DNA of 64,000 nt, from positions 3,125,863-3,189,862 of the forward strand of contig ONZQ02000002.1 of assembly GCA_900312665.1 (NCBI GenBank), written 5' to 3'. Source of the DNA: Cephalotrichum gorgonifer (Eukaryota > Ascomycota > Sordariomycetes > Microascales > Microascaceae). The notes under the pieces are model-generated. The model made no database searches, had not been told where the DNA came from, and was given only the letters and a program-made list of their open reading frames with translations. The position numbers and the translations under genes were made by a program. Each line of letters starts with the position of its first letter. Positions within the stretch are counted from its first letter, which is position 1. Positions 35,055-47,300 of this stretch are shown one piece after another.

Positions 35055-38000
35055 TTTGTTGGTGGGTGGTTGGTGGTGGGTTGAGGTTGTTTTGGTTTGA
35101 GAATAGAGTAAGCGAGTATGGTAGGCTTAGTAGCTTGTTGGTGTTGGTAGCGAGGTGGGATGAAAGAGGCGATGGTGGTGACGATCTAAAACTTTAAATC
35201 CTCCTCGATCGTTCCTTCGCGTCCTTATTATACTCGGGCCAGCTGGACGAAGCTTGCCTTTTCTGTATATTAGGCGGTGGGGAATACGAGTAAGTACGAC
35301 ATTAGGGAACGGATGAGGCCGAAGAAAAGTGGATAATGGGGATAATGACGATCGTCGAGCTCGCATCTCGTGTTCGAAATTCTCCCCGCCTCGTATTCAA
35401 TGCTCCCCGTGCGTCGTCTGCCGAGTGGTGACGGCGGCCCAGCTGACCCTTGCAGCTTAAGAAGTGGAAGTAAGGCCAGCCAGCCAGAATGCTCCATCGC
35501 ATCGGCTAAGGGCCTAATATCGATCGGGCAGTGCGAGTGGCGGAAGAAAGCCCGACCGCCATGACCTACTACGTAATAGCCATTGGCCAAATACAACTAC
35601 GTCACACCTCGGGTCCGGTAATAATACGGGACTCTGGTCGTTCGGCCAAGCACCTTCGGATGGACATTTCATAGACCGATTACGTAGCACAGAAGGGCGC
35701 TGGACGGAGGTGGTTGGGAATTCCAAAAATAGCAGCGGGAATTCGCCCAGTGTGGACCAGTGGTGGAGATGGTGGCGCTTTTTCCTTGTCTGTGAGCTTA
35801 TTTGTTTACTTTCCCGAGTACCGAGTCTAGGCCCGATACGGACCTGAACCTTCGGGAACTCCCCCCTGAGTGGGTGGGTTCTTCATGCGCAGGTCTTGCG
35901 ATTACTGAACCCGCCAAGCTCGTATTCAAGTGAAAAATGGAGTGTGTGACCCTGGCCATGTGGCTTGAGCGGGAGACGGCCAATGCCGTCGTCGAGTTTA
36001 CCAAGGAAAAGAGCTCGTCCTATTCTGGACAGGTGTGCGAACCCTCCTGATGCCCTTTTTTTTTTCGACCCAGCGGCGCCGCGTTGCCCCGAGTACGAGC
36101 ATAACAGGGGATATGCCCAGTCCTAACGGCGGCGTGACTAGTTCCTGAAGTCGCGTGGGACTTATTCAAGAGGAAAGGGGCGGGCCATCACAAAGGACGG
36201 GGCTGACTCTATTCATGAGGAGAGTGTGTACTTCTAGTAGTATCTTCGTTGCGCCAGGACAGGTGTGGATACCACACATTAACTAGCCCCTCTCTCCTCG
36301 TAAGAGTCGCTCAATACACACACACACACACGCACACATGAAAACTAAACTCCCTAGAAACGTGGCGCGGGAATAATTCTACACCGCTGTGCCTGCCCAT
36401 GCAATGTCCCCTGCCGTCATGCGGCCTCTCCTGTCACCGGGCCGAAATCGGCTCTGATACATCAAGGGAACAGAATATGGAGGCAGGTGACAGTTTGGTC
36501 TGGCGTGAAGGGCTTCTCTGTGGTGCCTAGCCACTACCACGTGCGAGTAGGAAGGGGAGGGAACCAACTTGAGATCTCTATGGCTAGGGCATTATCATGG
36601 TAGGCGCAGCTAGTAATGATAGTTTACCGGCTCCAGTTCATTCCGAAATAGCTATGCAGCAAGCAGTATACTGCTCAGGTAGAAATCAGCCAAAACTAGA
36701 CAGGAGGATGGTACAGATAGTCGATCAATAAGTCTGGGGGCCTATATCCTCGGTGTTGTATATGATCGAGTTAACCGCGCTTGATATATATACCTGCTTG
36801 GCTTGAAGACAAAGCCGAGAACACTTCTTATACACTATATATTATCAACAACCACTAGAAGCGCCAAACCCCAACCCAGCTGAACCGCCATGATAGTTTA
36901 CATCTCAACGTCCGCTGAGCTTATCGACCGTACCTCCCTCAGCCACGTCTTGCTCCTCTTCATCAGCTTCGCCCTTTCTCTTCTACCCTACCAGGTCCTA
37001 TCACACCCAATTTCACCCCCTTGTGTAGGGTATCAGCACTCCCACCACCTAGCTTCATATTCCACAGGTGTAAAGATGGAAGATGCAAGATGAACATAGA
37101 AAGAGAGCTTTCTAGAAAGAAATATGTCGGGTGACAAAATCTATCAAAAAGAATCACCCCAACCCGCTGCCCCAAGCTAGAAAATCAAATGGGAGGAATA
37201 AATGACTCTCCGATCCGCTACTAGCAAATAATATGAATCTCATCGATCGGGTCATCCCTCGGCGGCAGGAAAGAAACCCGAGGACCCTCATCGTTGACGT
37301 CCTCGCCATACAGCGTATAACCCTTAGCGATCGCCCACGAGAACATGGTCGGTTAGTAGTCCTAGTAAAAGAATGAAAACGAAAAAAAAAACCCCCCCGA
37401 AAAGAAAGTATGATGGTATAAGAGAGTCTAGGGATAGGGAAGACTGCCGGCGTACTCTCGTGAATAGGCTAGTCAGCTGCGATTACAAGGAAGTGTTAGT
37501 AGCATCTGAGCGAGTTCGGATGTTGACAGGAAGGGCATTTTTGAAAGATGAAGAAAAAGAAACTGAAATGGGATAGAAGCTGTTGGTTAGGATTAGAATT
37601 ATGTCTCTAGGCGTAGGAAGAATGACACACACACACGGATATATATCGTCTGAAATTATACAGGCCCCGACACCGCCATGTATATATACACATATCTTGG
37701 CGTACAGCACATGCTAGACTACGGAGTAGGAGCACTGTACATGGTACCTCGTACAGTTTTGGTCCAGTTGTCTCCTAACAGTATATATTAGTTTTAGGCA
37801 CATCCATGTATGGCTGCGCATGGCGAGGACGTCTTTTTTAGTGAGGATGAGCGCCTAACCCCGCGGTATCAGACTTGACCGCAATAGCAATGTTTATCGT
37901 CCTGTGATCCTCGATGAAAAGTGATAAATAGTAAAGGCGCTGTGACGGTCATACCAGCCGCCCTTTCCGTTACGTTGTGGGCTATGTTACCATTAGCAGT

Positions 38001-38208
38001 AGGTTGGAGCTGCCCCTGAATACTGAAACTCAACGACCCCTGCAGACATCAATGGAGGTAGGTATAAATAGAAATACCCATGGGCGACCCCCTCAAGATC
38101 ACTCTACCCCGCTCGTTGCACACTCGTCATACCAGGCAACGCAATAATATCCTTGGCAGCCCCTCTCCCGTAAAATCACTCGATATCCCCTCCTCTCTCT
38201 TAGCCACA
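35055..38208. other. Gene-poor intergenic region of 3.2 kb
   Basis: Mostly featureless, AT-richer DNA with (AC)n runs at about 36316-36337 and 37625-37636. Around 36780-36889 is a promoter-like stretch (TATATATA, then a CA-rich leader) before a 67-codon plus-strand frame at 36890-37093 with a hydrophobic segment (VLLLFISFALSLLP); I do not call it a gene. A 41-codon minus-strand frame at 37221-37346 is listed separately. The end of the region is the SDR promoter. Confidence 0.4.
37221..37346 (-). CDS. Very short protein-like ORF, possible last exon or remnant
   Basis: A 41-codon frame with a protein-like sequence: MFSWAIAKGYTLYGEDVN, then an acidic/proline part ending DDPIDEIHIIC. Codon use looks coding against the AT-rich surroundings. 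An acceptor-like TTTTACTAG lies about 18 nt upstream of the ATG, so it may be the last exon of a gene whose other parts are not recognisable, or a decayed remnant. Not recognised. Confidence 0.25.
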   Translation of the reverse strand: MFSWAIAKGYTLYGEDVNDEGPRVSFLPPRDDPIDEIHIIC

Positions 38209-39123
38209 ATGTCGCAGACCTTCGTACTCATTACTGGTGCAAACCGGGGCTTAGGCAGGGGCCTCCTTGAGAGGTTCCTTGCGCAGCCGAACCACGTAAG
38301 TCATTTCCCATGGTCAAGTTCGGCCCGTTCAGGAAGGTTAGAAATGACCTAAAACAGACCGTCATCGCCGCCAACCGCGACCCGACACACCCCACGTCCA
38401 AGTCCCTCTCCGAGCTACCAAAAGGACAAGATAGCTCTCTCATCGTGGTCAGGTACGATGCCGCCGCCGAGCAGGACGCCTCCAACGTCGTCGACGAGCT
38501 GAAGGAGAAGCACGGGATCGACCGCCTGGACATCGTCATACCCAACGCTGGAATTTCTAAGCAGCACCCTCTTGTGAAAGATGCTAAGCGGGCCGACATG
38601 CTGGAGCACGTTCAGGTCAACGTGTACGCCATGATATCACTGTACCAGGCTACCCGCGACCTACTTCAGAAGTCCACCAGGGAGCCTATATTTGCGCCTA
38701 TCAGTTCCATCGCTGGTTCCGTAACGTATGTGGGAGTTTTCCAAAGCGGCTCTTTGTCCTTTCTTTTCCTCTCGTCAAGAACCCTATAAGAGACGTTGAG
38801 TACGTTCTGGGCTAACCCTGCTTACGACCAGCAATCAACCTCCTATACAGAATGCCTGCTACGGCGCATCCAAATGCCTATTGAACTGGTACGGCATCAG
38901 GATAAACGCCGAGGACGAGTGGCTAAACACCTTTGTTCTGGATCCTGGTTTCTCGTCAACAGACATGGGAATCCACGCTGCTCGGACGTTCGGATATCCT
39001 GACGAGGTTCTTATATCTCCTGACGACGCTGTGGATGGCATGTTTGAGGTATTCCAAACTGCCTCGAAGGAGGAGCATGGTGGAAGACTAGTTTCGTATA
39101 CCGGAGAGATTCAGGAGTGGTGA
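38209..39123 (+). CDS. Short-chain dehydrogenase/reductase, ketoreductase-like
   Basis: Exons 38209-38295, 38358-38725 and 38832-39123 give 248 residues, the classical SDR length. The Rossmann cofactor motif TGANRGLG is at about 9-16 and the NAG block is in IPNAG. The active-site serine is in SSIAG, and the catalytic pair is YGASK just after intron 2. The asparagine-serine-tyrosine-lysine tetrad is intact. The C-terminal LDPGFSSTDMG segment is typical of fungal norsolorinic-acid-reductase-like SDRs. Substrate unknown; NADPH use is likely from the ANR sequence (arginine after the glycine motif and ANRDP after strand 2) but not proven. No polyketide synthase is in the window. Confidence 0.88.
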
Positions 39124-39673
39124 TGGGGGGTTGGGTCTAGGGTTGTATTATGCATTTTTTTTGGCAGTCTTGGATGCGGACGTGTTAATCGCTTTGAATA
39201 GTTCATTTACATTGTGGAAAGATGAAGCAGTGATTCTTGCGTCATGTTAGGAAGGCGATATTCGCTACGAAGGAGCGGATTGACCATTAAGCGGATGGTC
39301 GGTTTGCTTGAAAGTGCAGAAACAGTCCCCTGAGGATGAAAATATAGGTAAGCCTTCAAAAGCAAGACGTACGACGCGCAATATCTCAGTCATTATCTAG
39401 AATACCCTGTAACGGAAGGCAATTCTAGGAATATACTTTATATAACAGAACTGCAATTCATACTAATACTCTGCTATTTCAGTACCTACTTCAAGCCGGA
39501 ACCTCAGCCTTGCCTCACTGTAAGACTATTATGATTCAGATCATTACATATTTTGGATACCTGTAGGGGAACCCGAAGTGATATTGCCTATTTTTACGTC
39601 GAAGCCTTAGTTTGGCTTATAGCGGTGTGAACTGGAGCATCCCACAACAGCATCGGAGCATTGGATAGTGATG
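39124..39673. other. Convergent intergenic region, SDR and methyltransferase 3' ends
   Basis: 550 bp of AT-rich DNA between two stop codons. Nothing gene-like is seen. Confidence 0.45.
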
Positions 39674-41064
39674 CTACTTCTCCTCGGGCTTCTGAGCGTA
39701 CGCCACCCCCCTGGTCCAATGTTAGCATTCTCTCAAACGACTCAGATGACACAGACCAGACCAGACCAGCCCCTCCATCGCGATCCGAGTGGAAGACAGG
39801 GAAAATGAAGAATACTCACCAGGTGGTATACCCGTGATAGCTTTTCCTCGCCAGCGCCTCCCTCACCCTCGCCAACCACACCTGCACCTCCTCGTACTTC
39901 CACCCCATCACGGTGGTCAGCAGATAGAGCGTATACCCCTCCAGGCTCGTCTCCATCCCAAGCCTATTAAATCTCCCGACCTCCTTCCACCTCTCATCCT
40001 TCGCCCACCCCCCCAGGGGCGTCTTGATCGTCTCGGTCCGCACGTCCGCGAAGCCCGCCTCCGCCATCCACCCGGCGTAGTTCTCGTCGTCGATGACCTC
40101 GAACGTCCGCCCGGCCTTCTTTCCGGCCTCGCCGAAGATGCTGGCCCACTCGGACCAGACGCTGTCGTCCGGGACGGAGCCGTCGTCGGAGCGCACGACC
40201 AGGCTGAAGTCCTGGTGCTCGAGGTACCCGCCGGGCTTCAGGCACCGGTAGCACTGCTTGTAGAGCTTGACCCAGTCCTCGAAGCAGCCGGCCATGAAGC
40301 GGATGTGAATGTAGTCGAAGGAGGAGTCGGCGAAGGTCCACTCGAGCGAGGCATCGTCGATCTCGAAGCGGCAGTTGGGCGGGACCCAGGCGGGCTGTGT
40401 CGGGGATAGGTCGATGCCTATTACCTCGGCCTCGGGGAACTGGTCCGCCATGTCCCTGTCGTAGGTGAGTTACGTGGTTTGTTTGTTAGGGTAGGGGCGC
40501 GATGAACGGGTGGTTGGGGACGGAAACATGTGCGAGGAATCAAAGGAGTCGTCTGCGCCGCGACGGGGTTCGCGCGCGTGGCGCGCGAATCTAGTGATAC
40601 TAGGGTCATAGAACTTACATGGCCCACATTCCCGTCCCAGCACCGATGTCGAGGACCTTCTGCGGGTTCTCCAGTGGCGCGAGGAACAGCTTGTCGTCCA
40701 GCGCCAGATAGAGCATGTGGTGGCTATATAAAAAAAACGTTTATCACATCAGATTTCTATCCTTCATGTTCTTGCAGCCGGGTAAGAGGTGGCCGGTCCA
40801 ACATACTTCAGATCCTGCCCGTCGCCCTGTTTCTCATCGTTGGGCCCCCTAGGTCGTCCCCCCAGCAAGTCAGTCAATCAATCTCGAACGGTGGCTCCAG
40901 GTGTCGCGGACATAGGACCATGTTGGACATTGATGGACGAACCAGTACTCGGCATCCTTGTAGTTATGGTACGTTCTCCCGTGTAGCTTGCGGTATGCGA
41001 ATATTGTCGAAGTTATTGACTCTGTGGAAACGGCGTCACTGGTAAGGAAGAAATAAGGAAGCAT
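39674..41064 (-). CDS. LaeA-like SAM-dependent methyltransferase
   Basis: Five exons, 41064-40943, 40848-40807, 40723-40619, 40455-39820 and 39710-39674, join in frame to 313 residues. The 42-nt second exon carries PNDEKQGDGQDL. The SAM-binding motif I is VLDIGAGTGMWA in exon 3, followed across an intron by EVIGIDLSPTQP and VPPNCRFEIDD, all typical of LaeA-like (methyltransf_23-type) fungal enzymes. The C-terminus AYAQKPEEK is also typical. Intron 1 has a weak GTTCGT donor but is needed to join AEYW to GPNDE. The 5' end is less sure: ATG 41064 gives MLPYFFLTSDAV, and an upstream exon is possible. LaeA-like genes include secondary-metabolism regulators and many methyltransferases of unknown target; which applies is not shown here. 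Confidence 0.85.
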
Positions 41065-42643
41065 CAGCGTCTATCTCGAATTGAGAAACCCAAAGTGCCG
41101 GGTTTGGATGGCGATAGAGCGTACGAGTAGGTCTCGTCGCCAAGAGTGGGGTCATCTCCTTCCTCCTGGAATGCAGGGTCCTGCGAGCGAGATTGTCAGA
41201 CACTATAGCTGTCGTATCTTGTTGAGTTACGGTAAGTCCGAGGTCCTGCTTACTACGGCAATTGGCGTTGCTGGCTCAGGAGTTCTATCTTTGGGTGATC
41301 CGGCCATTCTGGAGATTGTTGGAGCCGAAGTATGGTAAGGAATGCGATTGGGAATAAGAAGTATGCAGGTAATAAACGTGCCTCAAAACGCAGGGAGGGT
41401 TCGAGGTTAGCCCCCGGCTAAGTAGTTCCCTCAACGATGTCAACGTTGCAATGCAGTACCCGTTCGTCATTTGATCCAGGTCACCATTGCATCCTTAGCC
41501 ACCAATCGGGATCCGATCCGGCGTCCCGGCCGTGATCCTGCGGGCCGTTTCAACCAACTCCAGAAGCAGTTTTTGGGAATTTGTCTGTGCAAATATTGGC
41601 AGGTCGCATATCTCGGACACCGCCTAGTTACGCATCCTTGGCACACAGAGACGGGAAGTGCGGGGCAGTATTTGCACTCTCATTCTCGTTTCGGACGTGG
41701 GGTTTAATATCTGACCTTTCCATTTCGGTCTTTAGGGTTATAAATATGGAAGGGTAGGCCCAGCCGGGTGCAGAAATATAATGTCCCCAGGGCCGAGACG
41801 ATAATAGAACATACGCACAACATCCCATAACAGACATCTTCTGGCCCTTGCCGCGAAGACCGCCACGAGCCATCGACCCTGGACAGGAGTTTCAGTATCT
41901 CGGCTTGACTAGCTGTGATAATGGGCCTCAGTCGTTCCTGTGGCCACTTGATCCTTAGGAGTGCCAAGCATGAAACCGATCTGTGTGAGGTTTCTAACTT
42001 AGTATTCAAATAGAAGCTACCACAATGCCTCTGCAGTCCGATCCGTCGCGTCGTACAAAATAAGTTCGAAATAGCCCATGCATTCCTGGCAACCAAGTCC
42101 AAGGGTTTAAAATGTGTGGTGCCTTCTACTTTATTACCCTCACACTTACTATGATGGTATTATACTAGTAACCACATACGACACTCAATCAGACCCAGTC
42201 CGGCGGGATAAAAGAAGCAATAAGGCAGACTTTTTCAATAGGGGATAAAACCATAAGCGTCGAGTTGTCGTCTGAGCAAATAATAGACGCTTCCCGGACT
42301 TACACGTTGGCGCTTGCGAAGACACGCCGTAGGTCACTGGTAGGAACCTGAAAACGGACGAGAGCCTATCACCACGCGCCTTCGAAGCCTCCCAGTTTCT
42401 AGGGCTAATCGGCAGGAATGATTGGACAGCAGTCCGCCATGACATGTGGCTGCCTAACCTTATTCACAGACAATCACAGAAGGCGGCGCTGGGCCCGGCG
42501 GTGCAGGCCACGGTGCCGTCGACGCCTCAGAGCGCATTTTATGCCTCTTGGGTCGATGCTGCATCCTGCTCTCCTCCTCCGGCCGGAAAAAGCATGTACA
42601 CCAACTTGACTGAGCAATCCAATCCACCATATATATTGGCGAC
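41065..42643. other. Divergent intergenic region of 1.6 kb
   Basis: The region between the methyltransferase start and the next plus-strand start has no supportable gene. Short frames on both strands have no splice context. Confidence 0.4.
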
Positions 42644-44164
42644 ATGTTTTTTGCTAGGCGGCGCCGGGTCAATTCGGAGCCTATCATCCCTCCCGAAGTC
42701 GAGCAAGCTAGAGCTTTACTGGCGGCTGAACTCGGCTTCGACACGAAGCATGATAATGCTCTATACGCGCCATATATCGGCTATGTACAGGTGCACTGGC
42801 CGGGGAGAGCGAGCAAAGCCGACTTTCTGTTGCTATTTACTGACCTAGTGGGTTATTTTCGACGTATGATGTCTATATTCTTAGCCTGTTGTCTTCATGG
42901 CCAAGTCTGGGACGCTTACACTTAGCCGCTCCAAAGATTCGACGAATCCAACCATTCAGTCCTACATCGACCGCCTGACTGATGATCATGACCACGCCTA
43001 CTTTAAAAGCCTGGACATCGGCTCGGATATTCGACGGACCCAGGTCCAAGACAACGTCTTTCTCATCCTGGGCCTCTGGATGTTAATGCGAGAGTACTTC
43101 GTCCCGTCTCACGGCAAATGCCACATCCTCTGGGCGTACAAGATCGCATCAACAACTTCTCCGTCTTCGTCTTCCTCCATTTCTTCCTCTTCTTCTTCCC
43201 ATATACAGCCTCCGCCTCTCGAGGCGCCGCTCAGCCAGCTCATCGAAACCTCTTCCCTCCTCCCATCCCGCAGCGAAGCGTCAACGCACGACGAGCCTCT
43301 ATTCCCGCCACCACAGGTGGCCGGCGCGGCAAACGACACCGACATCCCGCTAAGCGCAATCTCCTTTGGCCTCCACCTGTCGGCCGGCCTCACCGAATCT
43401 CTATCCATCGAGGCCCGCGACCTCAACCTCTTCAGGCTGACCACCCTAGCCGACGTCAGCATCCTCTGGACCGATAATATCTCACGACACCTTCTTCTCA
43501 CTAGGCGCGGGCAGAGACGCCACGTTGAGCTCTTCGCGCTGCCATGTGCGATGGGCACCGGTGCGCACGACGTCCTCCGGGACATCGGTATTCCTGCCGA
43601 CGTCATGCACGAGATCAAGCTGAGCTATGCCAACTTATTTAACCCCGCGCCACCCTCGGCGCTGCACAGGTACCTCAACGGCGCCGTCGGACTGGCCCTA
43701 TGGTGCTGGTGCCTGAGCTGCTCGTCGCGCAGGCTCCGCGACCGGGCGTTCCGCGAGTTAGGGGGCGGGCCTCACAGCCGCTGAGGGGTTCCAGCCGCCG
43801 CGACGCGGCGCTGCTGCCATACGATCCGCTCCTGAGGGAGCTGGCGGAGCATGAGACGTCTCTGTGGGAGCAGAGCGAGTTCGAGAACTTGTGGCCGAGG
43901 ATAGTGGCGCTGGAGAGGTGTCTCCAGGAGGCGAGGCCGTGGAATTTCTGGGTGCTGCTGAGGGATAGTCGTGACACGGTGCAGTATTGGACGTTCCTGT
44001 GAGTTTTCTTCTTCTCTCTCTCTCCCTCTCCCTACCTCTCTCTCTTTCTTCGAAGAAGGGCGATCAATTTCTAACTGCCAGCAAGATTTGGTACGCTCAT
44101 TCTTGCGCTTACTATGCTTCAAGTCGCTCTTGGCGCTGCCCAAGTGGCAAATGGAGGAGGTTAA
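42644..44164 (+). CDS. Unrecognised protein with a C-terminal membrane anchor
   Basis: A model with exons 42644-42790, 42885-43756, 43795-43998 and 44086-44164 gives 433 residues in frame. I do not recognise a named family, although ARPWNFWVLLRDSRDTVQYW before a final membrane helix (FGTLILALTMLQVALGAAQV) recalls uncharacterised fungal proteins. Other blocks are NVFLILGLWMLMREYFVPS and CWCLSCSSRRLRDRAFR. A Ser-rich stretch (about 130-145) is low-complexity. Intron 1 (GTGCAC donor, TTAG end) is the least certain. Between 43740 and 43800 the frame changes; a 38-nt GTTAGG...TTCCAG intron repairs it, and a sequence error or disrupting indel would give the same picture. The last intron (GTGAGT ... 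GCAAG) is well supported because it joins the anchor helix. Confidence 0.6.
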
Positions 44165-44314
44165 CAGCGAGGAACCAAATGGTTGAGAATGTAAAGAAGT
44201 CCACGGTGGGATGGTGCATATAATCAAATATATAGTATTTGAATTGTGAGCTGGTATATTTGAAGAATATAACACTACAGGCTCTATCTATATAATACCA
44301 CAAGCAAACATGGG
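44165..44314. other. Short convergent 3' region
   Basis: Only 150 bp separate the stop codons of the two convergent genes, so their 3'UTRs probably overlap. Confidence 0.5.
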
Positions 44315-47300
44315 TCAAAGTATAACATGCTCGTCCCTCAGCTTCTCAGGAACCTGGAAAGCACCGTAAAATGCGACCCGCCCGTCGGCCAACCGGGAAT
44401 ATAGTCTGTCTCCTTCCATATCAAAACACTGGATTGCGGAGGTTTCCTGCGCAAACGCGGTAAAGCCCGCCAGCTTGGCGCGCTTCTCCCCGTTGTCTGA
44501 CTCCTCCAGGACGCAGACGGCTGTGCCGCTTTGCACGCCGTTGGGCCGAAACTGAGGATGCACACGGAAGAGAAGGGATCGAGCCACCAGCATGGTCCAA
44601 GGGCCTGGGTCCTCATTCGTCTCCTTACCCTTTCCACGGCGGGAGAAGGAGAAGAGGCCTTTCCGGGGTCGTTGCAGGCGGAAGATGCCTTGACCGACAG
44701 CCTTTGTTATCTCGGCAGTTAGTGTTGTTTTTAGAAGCCGTAGTGTGAAATTGTAAATTTTTGATATATGACTTGCCTGATTTTGACAATCTGGTAGACC
44801 GATGCTCTTCACCGACACTGCGCGAGACGACGAGTCGGTGAGGTTGAGAAGGCACAGCTTCGTAGTGTGGTATTTCAGCGACTCCCAATCCGAATGGGTT
44901 AGCCAAGTCGTCGGCATTGGCGCCTTAATCCCAGAGACGAGATCTACCGGGGCATCGGAAACATCTACCAGGCTCACATCGTGCGAGAAACCTGTTGGGA
45001 ACTGCGTGGCGTCGAGATCAAATGTCTCAGCGATTGGACCAAGCTGGGAGCACGATTAGTCTTCTTAGCAAAAAGAAAATAATTGGGTTGGGGACCCGAG
45101 CCTACCTCTTTGGTCCCGCTGGTAGAAAAAAGGGTGGCTTCCTTGATCCATGATTCGCCCGGGAAGGCAGGAGACTTCGCGGCAAGCAATGCAGATGTGA
45201 CGACGTGCGTTGGGATCGTGATGTACCGCCTATTCTTGCACTTCGTCATCACGCCGACGCGAGCTTCAAATCGATCTTTGGACTTGCTACCCTTTACGAC
45301 AGCATGCACAGCGCTACCAACTGACATATTGAATATTCCGTCGTTTCTGCTGCTGCTGCTCGCTTGGGCGTTCGCAGGTTGTGATGCCGTTACTTGGGCT
45401 CCTGGATTAACAGGAGGTGTCGATGCCCTCACTTTAACAGACTCATCTTCCTCTGTTTGCTTCTGTGCTTCGGACGATTCCTTCATCAGCCTGGCACATG
45501 GGGTCAAGCTCTGCACGATGTAGCTAACATTCAGACCCCCAAACTGCCGGGGCTTGTGCGAGAGGGCGTGGTCGAAGTCGAAGTCGTCCGGCACAATTAT
45601 TTGCAGGTGGCCACTGATCAGTAGATAAAAGCCTAACGCCTCATCATACACATCAAAGATCTCGTTGACAAGGTTGTCGGTCAGGGGAATGCCGGGATTG
45701 ATGAATATAAGATGCGGGTCGGGCGGAGGTATGAGTGGCGCGCGGAGCGGATAGACGGCTTCCACGGGGATGATAACCGGCAGGCCAGATATGGTGATGG
45801 GAACTTTTTCCATGGACATAGACGGAGAGGGCGTGCAAGTGTAGCTTGACTGGCCCCAGCGGTCCTCTCCCAGAGCCAAGTCAGATCGAAGGTCTTCGTC
45901 TATATCCTCGTGGTTCCCCTTTGCAGGAAATGTTCCGGGCTGGACAGCGGGCTGCTGTACCTCTGAATTAGGGGGGTCGAGATGGTCGCTCGAGAACTCA
46001 GACGACATACGGAGCCATTCTTCTTTCTCATACATCACCCTCTCCATTGCCCTAACAATCCACTCCCTCCTCCTCTCCCTCCCCTCCCTCCTCTCCCTCC
46101 TCTCCCCCCTCTCCCTCCTCTCCACCCTNNNNNNNNNNNNNNNNNNNNNNNNNNNNNNNNNNNNNNNNNNNNNNNNNNNNNNNNNNNNNNNNNNNNNNNN
46201 NNNNNNNNNNNNNNNNNNNNNNNNNNNNNNNNNNNNNNNNNNNNNNNNNNNNNNNNNNNNNNNNNNNNNNNNNNNNNNNNNNNNNNNNNNNNNNNNNNNN
46301 NNNNNNNNNNNNNNNNNNNNNNNNNNNNNNNNNNNNNNNNNNNNNNNNNNNNNNNNTCCCTCCTCTCCACCCTCTCCTCCCTTTCCTCCCTCTCTATCTC
46401 CATCTCCCTCTTCATCTCCCTCTCCATCTCCATCTCCATCTCCATTTCCATCATCCTCTTCATCTCCCTCGTCATATCCATCTCCCTCTTCATCTCCATC
46501 TTCCACTCCCTCGCCCTCCACTCCCTCTCCCTCTTCCATCCCCAATCCCATTCCCTCTCCCTCTTCATCTCCCTCTCCATCTCTCTCTCCATCTCCCTCA
46601 ACTCCAGCTCCAGCTCCACCTTCACCTCCAGATCCATCTCCCTCACCATCTCCCTCCACTCCCTCCACTCCCTCTCCCACTCCCTCTCCCACTCACTCTC
46701 CCACTGCCTCTCCCTCTCCCTCTCCCTCCCCGTCTCCCACTCCCTCTCTCTCACCCTCTCCATCTCTCTCCCCCTCTCCCAATCTATCTCCATCTCCCTC
46801 CCCCACCCCCTCTTCAGCTCCGTCTCCGTCTCCCTCTCGAAAGCTATTTCATAATTTTAAGTTCATGAAGCACCATGAATAAGAAACATGGTCACACTTA
46901 CGCGTTTTTAAGACGTCCTCAATCGTCCACCGCAGTGCGTCGCGGATGGTTATGTAGTTGGGGTCATCACGGGACTCGAATTTGCACATATTTCCGTGGT
47001 CAGAATTGAGCAAGGCGTGTAGCTCATTGAGGAGGTATCCCATTACGGCAGAATCCTTTTCAACGAGTAATTCTGATCGGTCGCGGAAATTGGTAGGTCG
47101 AGATTCGTAGAAGGAGTAGATGATGGAGACATCGGAAGCGTAGCGGCTGAAGCGGTCATTCTGGAGCCTCAACATCTGCGTCTCGGATTCGAAGCTCGAT
47201 ATGCTGGGACGAGGATGATTGGGATGAAATAAGGAAAATGCAAGGGCAATGCTTTCCAGTGTTTTAGCAAGATCAATCCCGTCGTTTGGGGTGCCCAGGA

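Noticed and set aside
36890..37093. 67-codon plus-strand frame with a hydrophobic segment after a TATA-like stretch
   Set aside because: The hydrophobic segment is not followed by a recognisable mature protein and no supporting exon was found, so it stays as a remark.
45982..46854. Plus-strand Ser/Leu/Ile-rich frame through the hexanucleotide repeat
   Set aside because: The repeat has almost no stop codons in any frame; only the minus-strand frame connects to exons on both sides.
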